Source of the DNA: Christensenella sp. UBA3798
Lineage (GTDB): Bacteria > Bacillota > Clostridia > Christensenellales > CAG-1252
Assembly (NCBI GenBank): GCA_002368735.1
Contig: DFEQ01000073.1
Span: forward strand, 1-7,349
Length of the DNA: 7,349 nt
Direction of reading: 5' to 3'
Below are positions 1 through 5,859 of this stretch, piece by piece. The notes beneath the pieces are model-generated. The model was not told where the DNA came from and ran no database searches. It saw only the letters and a program-made list of their open reading frames with translations. A program made the position numbers and the translations under genes. Position 1 is the first letter of the stretch. Each line of letters starts with the position of its first letter.

Positions 1-525
1 AGGCAGGTCTTGCGCCTCTACAAGCAGTTCGCGCTCGCCTCGAGGATGAAGCGGGTCTCGGGGGACAACGGGGAGATCGAGATGAAGTATTTCGACCGTA
101 ACGACCTCAGCAGCGACGACGTCGTGTACGACGTTTCGGGGGATATCCTCGAGACGGCGGCGTCACGTCGCAGCACGGTGATCGACCTGCTGAACCTCGG
201 ACTGCTCACGGACGACGACGGCAAACTGAACGCGGCGAACAAGACCAAGGTGCTCGAGATGCTCGGCTTCGGCAACTGGGAGAGCGCTCGCGAGCTGGAC
301 GAACTCAATAAGAGCCGAGCGATAGAGGAAAACGAAAAGGTCTATACCGAAAGCGTCGAAATAGGAGAGGTGGACGACGACGATATCCACATCGCGGAGC
401 ACAGCAAGGCGCTCCTCGGCAGGGAGCACGAATACACCCCCGAGGCAAGAAAGCGCCTCGTCGAGCACATCCGCGACCATAAACGTAAAAAAGCGCTCTT
501 GAAGAGCGTGGAACAAGGCGCATAA
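1..525 (+). CDS. Phage portal protein, C-terminal part (5' end outside the window)
   Basis: This is the last 174 codons of a larger gene. The reading frame is open from base 1, so no start in the window is the true one (the TTG at 10 is internal). The portal forms the ring at the unique capsid vertex through which DNA is packaged and ejected. The fragment starts in a helical stretch (RQVLRLYKQFALASRMK), continues with a beta-type segment (MKYFDRNDLSSDDVVYD) and then a helix with ETAASRRSTVIDLLNLGLL. This pattern resembles the clip/stem-to-wing end of portals from Bacillota phages. An acidic run (EVDDDDIH, about residues 122-129) precedes a basic helical tail (RKRLVEHIRDHKRKKALLK). Position directly before scaffold and capsid genes is the standard place for a portal. 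The family call rests on remembered sequence style plus context, not a search. It could instead be another head protein, but that is less likely. Confidence 0.75.
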   Translation, partial: RQVLRLYKQFALASRMKRVSGDNGEIEMKYFDRNDLSSDDVVYDVSGDILETAASRRSTVIDLLNLGLLTDDDGKLNAANKTKVLEMLGFGNWESARELDELNKSRAIEENEKVYTESVEIGEVDDDDIHIAEHSKALLGREHEYTPEARKRLVEHIRDHKRKKALLKSVEQGA

Positions 526-535
526 CGCGCCGGAA

Positions 536-542
536 AAGGAGG
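536..542 (+). promoter_or_regulatory. Ribosome binding site of the scaffold gene
   Basis: AAGGAGG lies 8 bases before the ATG at 551, in the 25-base gap after the portal stop. This fixes the scaffold start. Confidence 0.8.
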
Positions 543-550
543 ATAGGAAT

Positions 551-1195
551 ATGCAGGAAAAAATGGAACAAGCGGCTATTTCGCCCGCGACCGAAGCGCT
601 TAGCGATAAGCAGGGCAAGGACAACGAAAGCGCCGCCTCCGTAGGGAAATTCGCAAGCAGCGAAGAATTGCTCAAAGCGTATAAGAATCTCGAAGCGGAG
701 TTTACGAGAAAGTGTCAGCAGTTGAAGGAGTCGGAGCGGAGAAGTGAGCCCGCCGCGGAAGTTGCCGCAGACGCGGGATCTGCCCCTCTGTACGAGAGTG
801 AAGAATGGGATGATAAGGTGGCTGCCTTTCTCGGAGAATACCCCATCGCGGAGGAATACGCCAAGGATATCGCGAGGCTTCTATCGGAAGACCGCGCTCT
901 CGCAGGGCGCGATAACTGCCTGGAGATAGCGCTCGGAAAGGTGCTTGCGAAAAATTACCGTAGACCCGAAAGCATAGTTGAGGACGAGGCATTCCTCGAA
1001 GAGCACGTTTACCGAAACGACAAGATTCGCGATAGAGTCATTCGGGACTATCTTGAAGGATTGTCAGGCCTCGCCGGCGCACCCAAAACACTGCCCCATG
1101 GCGGTGCTGCCGCGATCATACCGCCTTCCAAACCGAGAACGGTTGCGGAGGCGGGAGCCATGGCGGAAAAAATGATAAAATCAAGGAGGATTTAA
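551..1195 (+). CDS. Phage capsid scaffolding-type protein
   Basis: A 214-residue acidic, mostly helical protein encoded between portal and capsid, where scaffolds normally sit. Scaffolds direct capsid shell assembly and leave or are degraded before DNA packaging. Residues 32-60 carry the pattern GKF-SSEELLKAYKNLEAEFT followed by a charged helix, a recognisable signature of scaffold-like proteins in Bacillota phages. Residues 65-80 are an Ala/Glu-rich low-complexity linker. The C-terminal segment (about 193-214, PRTVAEAGAMAEKMIKSRRI) is a short helix with a basic end. In P22-like phages the basic C-terminus of the scaffold binds the coat protein, so the same role is inferred here. No serine-protease motif is evident, so it does not look like a protease-scaffold fusion. 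The start is ATG 551 with a good ribosome site. The codons for the final Arg-Arg form the core of the capsid gene's ribosome binding site. Confidence 0.75.
   Translation: MQEKMEQAAISPATEALSDKQGKDNESAASVGKFASSEELLKAYKNLEAEFTRKCQQLKESERRSEPAAEVAADAGSAPLYESEEWDDKVAAFLGEYPIAEEYAKDIARLLSEDRALAGRDNCLEIALGKVLAKNYRRPESIVEDEAFLEEHVYRNDKIRDRVIRDYLEGLSGLAGAPKTLPHGGAAAIIPPSKPRTVAEAGAMAEKMIKSRRI
1183..1189 (+). promoter_or_regulatory. Ribosome binding site of the capsid gene, inside the scaffold C-terminus
   Basis: AAGGAGG lies 7 bases before ATG 1197 and overlaps the last scaffold codons (tca agg agg att taa). A near-perfect site at ideal spacing suits the most highly expressed gene of the operon. The scaffold stop and capsid start are separated by one base, which suggests coupled translation. 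Confidence 0.85.
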
Positions 1196-1196
1196 T

Positions 1197-2381
1197 ATGG
1201 TCACAATAGCTACTGCGGATGCGGCACTCAAAAACTATTACTTGGAAGTGCTCGCCAATCAGCTCAATACCAAGATCAACCCCCTCTACGCCAAGATAGG
1301 ACAGACTACGGCGGACGTGTGGGGTAAGAATATCATCAAGCTCGTTCCCCTCGGTGTGAACGGCGGCGTAGGCGCAGGGAGCGAATCGGGCACTTTGCCC
1401 GGCGCGTCGGGGAATACCTACCTGAAATTTACGACCTCGCTCAAGAACCTTTACGGCACCATCGAACTCAGCGATAAGGTCATTCGCGCGAGCGAAAACG
1501 ACACCGGCACCTTCATCAACCTCTTGAACGGAGAGATGGAAGGGCTTTTGGCGTCGAGCAAATTCAACTTCGGTCGTATGCTCTACGGCGACGGCAGCGG
1601 CAAGCTGGCAAACCTCGTGGATTACACGGGCAATACCGACAGAGCCTATGTGAAGGTGGATTCCGTCAAGAATCTCATCGAAGGAATGGTCATAGACGTG
1701 ATGCAGGCATCGAACAACACCGTGGCGCTGCCCGCACGCAAGATCGTTGAGGTCGACCGCGCGAACAAGGTCATCAAGATCGACGGTACGACCCCCACTA
1801 CCACCTATGGCGCGGGATATTACCTCACCGTGCAGGGCAGCTACAATCTGGAGCTCACCGGTCTCGGCAGTATCTTTAACGGCACCGGTGCGCTGTACGG
1901 CGTAAACCGCACCACCAATAAGTGGTTGAGACCCTACGTCAAGAACTCGAACGGCGCCATCAGCTCCGCTACCTTCCAAGAGCCCATCGACGCATTGGAG
2001 GAGAACTACGGCTCGGAGGTCAACTATATCTCCGCCGCTTACGACGTCAGGCGCTTCTACCTCGACTATCTGTCTTTGACCCGCACCAACGTCGACTACA
2101 TGAACCTCGACGGCGGCTTCAAGGCGATCTCCTACAACGGCATCCCCGTCGTGGCGGATAGGTTCGTGCAGGACGGCACGATGTATCTCTTGAACGTTGA
2201 CGACTTCAAGATCCATCAGCTGTGCGACTGGAGATGGATCGAGGGGGATAACGGCAGGATCTTGATGCAGAAGGCGGGCACCCCGACCTACACCGCTACC
2301 TTGGTCAAATACGCCGACCTCTTCTGCGGCAAGCCGAGCGGTCAGGCGATGATCACCGGCATCACCGCCGCGTCGGCATAA
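1197..2381 (+). CDS. Major capsid protein (HK97-fold type)
   Basis: A 394-residue protein, a usual length for an HK97-fold coat subunit. The N-terminal helix (ALKNYYLEVLANQLN) is followed by a Gly/Ser-rich stretch (about 54-72, GVNGGVGAGSESGTLPGASG) that fits an extended arm or E-loop. A long helix follows (about 92-130, including LLNGEMEGLLASSKFNFGRMLYGDGSG) and resembles the spine helix. Residues about 150-215 look like an inserted small beta domain (KVDSVKNLIEGMVIDV, then RKIVEVDRANKVIKIDG). The C-terminal part (ISYNGIPVVADRFVQDGTMYLLNVDDFKI) matches the P/A-domain style of these coats. There is no protease-cleavable delta domain in front of the arm, which fits the separate scaffold gene. 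The protein self-assembles into the icosahedral shell around the upstream scaffold and portal. The start ATG 1197 has a very strong ribosome site. Two bases shorter spacing or other starts are not supported. Confidence 0.85.
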   Translation: MVTIATADAALKNYYLEVLANQLNTKINPLYAKIGQTTADVWGKNIIKLVPLGVNGGVGAGSESGTLPGASGNTYLKFTTSLKNLYGTIELSDKVIRASENDTGTFINLLNGEMEGLLASSKFNFGRMLYGDGSGKLANLVDYTGNTDRAYVKVDSVKNLIEGMVIDVMQASNNTVALPARKIVEVDRANKVIKIDGTTPTTTYGAGYYLTVQGSYNLELTGLGSIFNGTGALYGVNRTTNKWLRPYVKNSNGAISSATFQEPIDALEENYGSEVNYISAAYDVRRFYLDYLSLTRTNVDYMNLDGGFKAISYNGIPVVADRFVQDGTMYLLNVDDFKIHQLCDWRWIEGDNGRILMQKAGTPTYTATLVKYADLFCGKPSGQAMITGITAASA

Positions 2382-2382
2382 T

Positions 2383-2388
2383 GGGAGG
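2383..2388 (+). promoter_or_regulatory. Ribosome binding site that sets the start of the small gene after the capsid gene
   Basis: GGGAGG immediately follows the capsid stop. It overlaps the GTG at 2388, ruling that out as a start, and lies 8 bases before the GTG at 2397, an optimal distance. The downstream GTG is therefore preferred. Confidence 0.7.
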
Positions 2389-2396
2389 TGGCGCAC

Positions 2397-2720
2397 GTGC
2401 GAAAGAGATATCTTATCGAAATCAAGTCGGACGTCCACGACGTCGCGGATCGGATCAAGGAGATAGACGGGGAATATCGGCTGTATTACGACCCTTTTCT
2501 CCGTCGCTACGAGGTGCATAGACGGGGGGAACTGTGCGTCACTTGGACGGAGAGTCTGACGGCAGGCCTCGTCTATAAACTGCGCGAAACGCACGTGCGC
2601 CGCCGTTACGAACTCTTAAAGGAGATAGAAAGAAACGAGCAAAGGCTGGAGCGCGAAGAGAAACGTGAAATGCGTGAAGCGATAGGTGAAGCCACCGAAC
2701 GCTTGCTTTCGCGGCTGTGA
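2397..2720 (+). CDS. Small conserved-looking phage protein between capsid and adaptor, unknown function
   Basis: A 107-residue highly charged protein with GTG start at 2397 (see the ribosome site just upstream; a GTG nine bases earlier would lie in that site). The first half looks like an alpha/beta unit: IKSDVHDVADRIKEID, then strands in YRLYYDPFLRRYEVHRRGELCVTW. The second half (about 60-107) is a continuous Arg/Glu-rich helix, probably coiled coil (RRRYELLKEIERNEQRLEREEK). The 'D-YYDPFLRRYEVHRRG' style with a following basic helix resembles uncharacterised small proteins encoded next to head genes in Bacillota phages, recalled by pattern only. P22-like phages also have small genes here. 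A role in head completion, decoration or assembly is possible by position, but nothing in the sequence proves it. It contains a single cysteine and no membrane segment or signal peptide. Confidence 0.75.
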   Translation: MRKRYLIEIKSDVHDVADRIKEIDGEYRLYYDPFLRRYEVHRRGELCVTWTESLTAGLVYKLRETHVRRRYELLKEIERNEQRLEREEKREMREAIGEATERLLSRL

Positions 2721-2730
2721 CCCTTGCTCG

Positions 2731-2752
2731 TTTCCACCTGTAAAGGAGGAAA
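2731..2752 (+). promoter_or_regulatory. Hairpin sequestering the adaptor gene's ribosome binding site
   Basis: TTTCCACCT (2731-2739) can pair with AGGAGGAAA (2744-2752) across a GTAA loop. Eight Watson-Crick pairs form, with a single A-A mismatch (2736/2747). The right arm contains the whole Shine-Dalgarno core GGAGG (2745-2749) and ends two bases before ATG 2754. The left arm starts 10 bases after the preceding stop codon (2718-2720), within the reach of a terminating ribosome. This layout suits coupled translation of the adaptor to the gene before it. The pairing is directly visible; its regulatory effect is inferred. Confidence 0.6.
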
Positions 2753-2753
2753 T

Positions 2754-3293
2754 ATGAACGTAAACGATATATTGACCAAGGCGCTCGCCTTGCTCGGAGT
2801 GGAGGACGTCACGGTGTCCGCAGGCTCCACCGACGCCAGACTGGCAAAGCTGGTCACGGCGCTCGGCGTCGCCTATATGCGGCTCATTACGGAGTATGCC
2901 CCCATAGAGAAAGAGGCGTCTGTTACGGTGTCCGGCGGGAGCTATGACCTTACTACGCTCGAACACCCTGTCTTTGACGCGCTGCGTCTCATAGATGAAT
3001 GGGGGGAGAGCGTGCCTTTTCGCCTGCGCGGGCGCACCCTTCTGGCCGGGGACGGCAGGTATACTCTTCGCTATTACGCGCTCCCCGCGGCATATCCCGC
3101 AGTGGGCGATACTATCGAAGTATCCCCCAAGGTCACCCTCGACCTCTTTGCGAGAGGTGTGGCGGCGGAGTACGCGATGGCGTCCATGATGTACGAGGAG
3201 TCTCTCTTGCACGAGAGGAAGTATAAAGAAGGGCTGATGAAGGCGCTTGCGCCGCACGGCACAAAGACCGTTTCGGTCAAGAGGTGGATATGA
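2754..3293 (+). CDS. Head-tail adaptor (connector), P22 gp4-like position and size
   Basis: A 179-residue protein beginning at ATG 2754 four bases after GGAGG; an upstream in-frame TTG (2724) lies before the hairpin and has no ribosome site. The architecture is a helical N-terminal half (MNVNDILTKALALLGV, then ARLAKLVTALGVAYMRLITEYAP), a central beta part (SVTVSGGSYDLTTLEHPVF to GRYTLRYYALP) and a C-terminal helical hairpin (DLFARGVAAEYAMASMMYEESLLHERKYKEGLMKAL). It ends in a short basic-aromatic tail (VKRWI). This helix-beta-helix plan and length suit adaptor proteins that dock below the portal, such as P22 gp4 (166 residues, known) and related connectors. The neighbours fit: coat on the left, a propeller-like hub protein on the right. 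Its stop overlaps the next start by ATGA. I infer a ring between portal and short tail. A T7 gp11-like tail-tube role is an alternative. Confidence 0.65.
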   Translation: MNVNDILTKALALLGVEDVTVSAGSTDARLAKLVTALGVAYMRLITEYAPIEKEASVTVSGGSYDLTTLEHPVFDALRLIDEWGESVPFRLRGRTLLAGDGRYTLRYYALPAAYPAVGDTIEVSPKVTLDLFARGVAAEYAMASMMYEESLLHERKYKEGLMKALAPHGTKTVSVKRWI

Positions 3294-4732
3294 TAAGGTC
3301 ATACGCGATGGGGAGCGCCCCCGTCCCCCAAAGAAAAAAGTACGTGCTATCCACCTTCAAAGGGGTAAACACCACGGCGGCGGAGGAGATCCTTCCCCTG
3401 AACTACTCTCCCAAGAGCTACAACTTCCGATTTGAAAAGGGGATACTCTCTCCCGGCTACGGCGTGGAGGCGGGCTATATCAAGACGAGCGAGGGGCAGT
3501 GGGAGATAAAGCGGCGCGGCATCAGCGTGAAGTTTTTGAAGTTCTTCCGCTATACCATACACAACCTCAACGCACGGGTGGAAAAGCTCGTTGCCTATGG
3601 AGACGACGGCAAACTCTATGACTTCACGCTGAACGAGCTGTATTCCGGATTTTCCCCCATCGGCAGTTACGGCACGGTGGCGGACGCCGTTCCCTACGTC
3701 TATCAGGGGGACGACGGACTGCTCGTAGCCACCTCGACGGGGCTTTACTTCCTGCGTGAATTCACCATGACGCGCCTCTCCTTCAGTGAGATATTCACCA
3801 CGATGTGCGTGCATAACGACAGGGTGTTCGCGGTATCCAAGCTCGACGAATTCAAGCTGTACTTCAGCGACGACTTCGACCCCGCCAACTGGGCTATCTC
3901 GATGCAGGAAGGGGGATGTATCTCCTTCGATACCCAGATGGGCAAGGTCATCAAGGTGCTTGGCTTCGCGGGCAACGTCTATCTCTTTTTCGAGCACGGC
4001 GTGATGCGGCTGACCGCCTATAACTTGCAGACCGAGTTCCGCTTGCAGAAACTCTACGTTTCGCCCGGCACCGTCTACAAGGACACCATCGCGGTGTGCG
4101 GCGACAAGGTGATCTTCGCTTCGTCGGAGGGGGTATTCCTCTTTGACGGCGTATCCATCAGGAAGATAATGGAGGAGGTCGAGGAGCTCTTTTCCAAGGA
4201 GCAGCCCAAGGCAACCGCGGTCTTTCACGGCGGCAAGTATTATTTGGCGTGTCGTATGGATATGGACAGCACTATCGAAGGGGCGAATAACAGCCTCGTC
4301 GTATACGATATGTGGAAGCAGACCTTGGAGATAGCGCACGACTTATCGGTGCTTTCGATGGTCTCCTTGGACCTCGATACGGTGCGCGGCGTGTTGACGA
4401 ACGTCACCTATCCGGCGGATTACATCGGGCTCATCACCTGCGTGGGAAGGATATCGGATACGCCCACCGTCAAGGTATGGGAGTCGCCCGTCACCACCCT
4501 CGGGGAAAGCGCAAAAAGGAAGTTCCTTCGCGAAGTGCGCGTCCGTTCGGTGGGGAGCGGCACCTTGAAACTCGTCCTGGACGGGGCAGCGCACGAATAC
4601 GCCTTGTCCGACGGACTCAATAAGATCAAGGTCATGCGCCCCTTTGATAAGATGAAGGTAGGATTGCGCTTTGCGGAGGCGGGCTCGACGGTGAGCCTTG
4701 CGGAGCTCACGGTGGATCTATACGGAGAATGA
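3290..4732 (+). CDS. Beta-propeller-like short-tail hub / nozzle protein (P22 gp10- or T7 gp12-like)
   Basis: A 480-residue beta-rich protein, close to P22 gp10 (472 residues, known), which plugs the portal and links it to the tail. After an N-terminal arm with GVNTTAAEEILPLNYSPKSY and FEKGILSPGYG (about 25-58, a pattern typical of such proteins: a list of 'residues and definitions' followed by a graded G-x-L motif), repeated beta blades follow. Examples are LVAYGDDGKLYDF, GLLVATSTGLYFL, NDRVFAVSKLDEFKLYFSDDFDPANW, GNVYLFFEHGVMRLTAY, KVIFASSEGVFLFDG and GKYYLACRM. The C-terminal part (about 395-480, VWESPVTTLGESAKRKFLREVRV to VSLAELTVDLYG) looks like a final beta sandwich. ATG 3290 is chosen because its ATGA overlaps the previous stop and GAGGTG precedes it; GTG 3284 would have no ribosome site. 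Translation is probably coupled to the adaptor. The hub role is inferred from fold pattern, size and gene order. Confidence 0.65.
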   Translation: MIRSYAMGSAPVPQRKKYVLSTFKGVNTTAAEEILPLNYSPKSYNFRFEKGILSPGYGVEAGYIKTSEGQWEIKRRGISVKFLKFFRYTIHNLNARVEKLVAYGDDGKLYDFTLNELYSGFSPIGSYGTVADAVPYVYQGDDGLLVATSTGLYFLREFTMTRLSFSEIFTTMCVHNDRVFAVSKLDEFKLYFSDDFDPANWAISMQEGGCISFDTQMGKVIKVLGFAGNVYLFFEHGVMRLTAYNLQTEFRLQKLYVSPGTVYKDTIAVCGDKVIFASSEGVFLFDGVSIRKIMEEVEELFSKEQPKATAVFHGGKYYLACRMDMDSTIEGANNSLVVYDMWKQTLEIAHDLSVLSMVSLDLDTVRGVLTNVTYPADYIGLITCVGRISDTPTVKVWESPVTTLGESAKRKFLREVRVRSVGSGTLKLVLDGAAHEYALSDGLNKIKVMRPFDKMKVGLRFAEAGSTVSLAELTVDLYGE

Positions 4733-4733
4733 T

Positions 4734-5849
4734 ATGAATATAGAAAAACAAACTTATTTGAATACCGAACAGCTGCAAACGCTCTATGAAAAGCCGGGCA
4801 AGGCGGTATCCTCATTCGGCGCGAGCGCGAGGTACGGCGGCGTGTGCTTTTGCTTAAAGGCGAGGACGAAGGTGCGCTTTGACTTCTCCTTCCGCTCTCT
4901 TTCCGGCGCGGCGGCTATCTCGGCGGACGGAAAGCTCGTTGCCGAGACACTCAATCCCCATTACTGCTTTGAGCTCATCCTTGCCAAAGGGGTGCACGTG
5001 GTGGACGCAGAGTGCTCTTCGCACGGCGGGCTGACCGTCACGGCGGAGGGCGCGGGGCTGGAAGAGGACAGGCGCTACTTGAGCCGTGTGGGCGGGCATT
5101 CCGCCTCGGGTGAGACGGTGGTCTATATGTCTAATGGCGACCGCGGGGTCAGCGCTTACAGGAAGACCTCATTGAATAGTACGATATCGCACCTGTCTTC
5201 CGCCTTTTACGACGACGCGCTTTTATTCGATAAGGCAAACGGCGTGTATACCTCCACGGTGAGGTCTGCCTCTACGGGCGCGCTTCGTAATACCGTCACC
5301 CTGCTCATCGGGCTCGAAACGTCCTATTACGTGTATTCCATCAAGTCCATCGCGATGATGGACGGTAGGACTCTGCCATCAGGCGCGGATTTTATCGTGG
5401 CGACGGTGAGCGGTAACGGAGGGTTGCAGCTTCTTCGCGTGCGCGACCAAACGGCGACGACTTCCGCCGACTTCGTCTTGATGCCCGAGCAGGCGCTTCG
5501 CGTGGTCAGCGCGCAGCGCGGCTCCGTGCTGATGGTGGAAGGGGCGGACCACGTGTGGAAGGCGTTCTATTTCCATCAGGATGGGGCGCGCTCTCTTGCA
5601 TTCGGCAATTACGTCGTGCACTACGACGTTGTCCCCCTCGTCAAAAACCGCTATGTCGCCCCCTCCGCCACCATCGACGACGAGACGGGGGAACCTATCT
5701 TCTACTATCGTAAGGAGAGCGGCGAACTCATGCGGCAGGTATACGGCGAAAGCGCCACGCTCATCGACTATTCGGAGGGGTATCACGCAGGGCTCGAGGG
5801 CGGCTATAAACAGTATTCGGGCGAATTGCAGTACGTAAACGGGCAATAA
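4734..5849 (+). CDS. Unrecognised beta-rich phage virion protein, possibly a second propeller-like tail component
   Basis: A 371-residue protein starting one base after the previous stop, with GGAG (4724-4727) six bases before ATG 4734 and inside the hub gene. I do not recognise a family. The first 120 residues look like a beta sandwich (ARYGGVCFCLKARTKVRFDFSF, then VHVVDAECSSHGGLTVTAEGAG). From about residue 126 there are blade-like units with similar style: SGETVVYMSNGDRGVSAY, DFIVATVSGNGGLQLLRVRD, GSVLMVEGADHVWKAFYF and GEPIFYYRKESGELMRQVYG. These suggest a beta propeller of about five to seven blades, a call I make cautiously. It has four cysteines, all before residue 95 (38, 40, 78, 94), and no signal peptide or membrane segment. 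By position it should be a structural tail component, such as a needle-, spike- or receptor-related part. No enzymatic motif is seen. The codon pattern is like that of its neighbours. Confidence 0.7.
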   Translation: MNIEKQTYLNTEQLQTLYEKPGKAVSSFGASARYGGVCFCLKARTKVRFDFSFRSLSGAAAISADGKLVAETLNPHYCFELILAKGVHVVDAECSSHGGLTVTAEGAGLEEDRRYLSRVGGHSASGETVVYMSNGDRGVSAYRKTSLNSTISHLSSAFYDDALLFDKANGVYTSTVRSASTGALRNTVTLLIGLETSYYVYSIKSIAMMDGRTLPSGADFIVATVSGNGGLQLLRVRDQTATTSADFVLMPEQALRVVSAQRGSVLMVEGADHVWKAFYFHQDGARSLAFGNYVVHYDVVPLVKNRYVAPSATIDDETGEPIFYYRKESGELMRQVYGESATLIDYSEGYHAGLEGGYKQYSGELQYVNGQ

Positions 5850-5855
5850 AGGAGG
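5848..5855 (+). promoter_or_regulatory. Ribosome binding site of the helical protein gene
   Basis: AAAGGAGG overlaps the preceding TAA stop (5847-5849) and lies four bases before ATG 5860, which sets that start over the in-frame ATG at 5890. Confidence 0.75.
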
Positions 5856-5859
5856 CAAA

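Noticed and set aside
517..531. GGCGC-ATAAC-GCGCC inverted repeat around the portal stop codon
   Set aside because: Only 5 bp in GC-rich DNA, no T-run, and no tie to the scaffold ribosome site; likely chance.
1116..2594. 492-codon open frame on the minus strand opposite the capsid gene
   Set aside because: It lies entirely antisense to a well-supported coat gene with a strong ribosome site. Its peptide is a Val/Asp/Gly/Arg-rich shadow of GC-biased codons, with no recognisable domain.
2724..2753. Upstream TTG start for the adaptor
   Set aside because: No ribosome site precedes it; the added residues would be encoded by the hairpin region, while ATG 2754 has GGAGG at short distance.
3347..4339. 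330-codon open frame on the minus strand opposite the hub gene
   Set aside because: Antisense shadow of codon bias: no start with ribosome site, low-complexity peptide, and complete overlap with a convincing gene.
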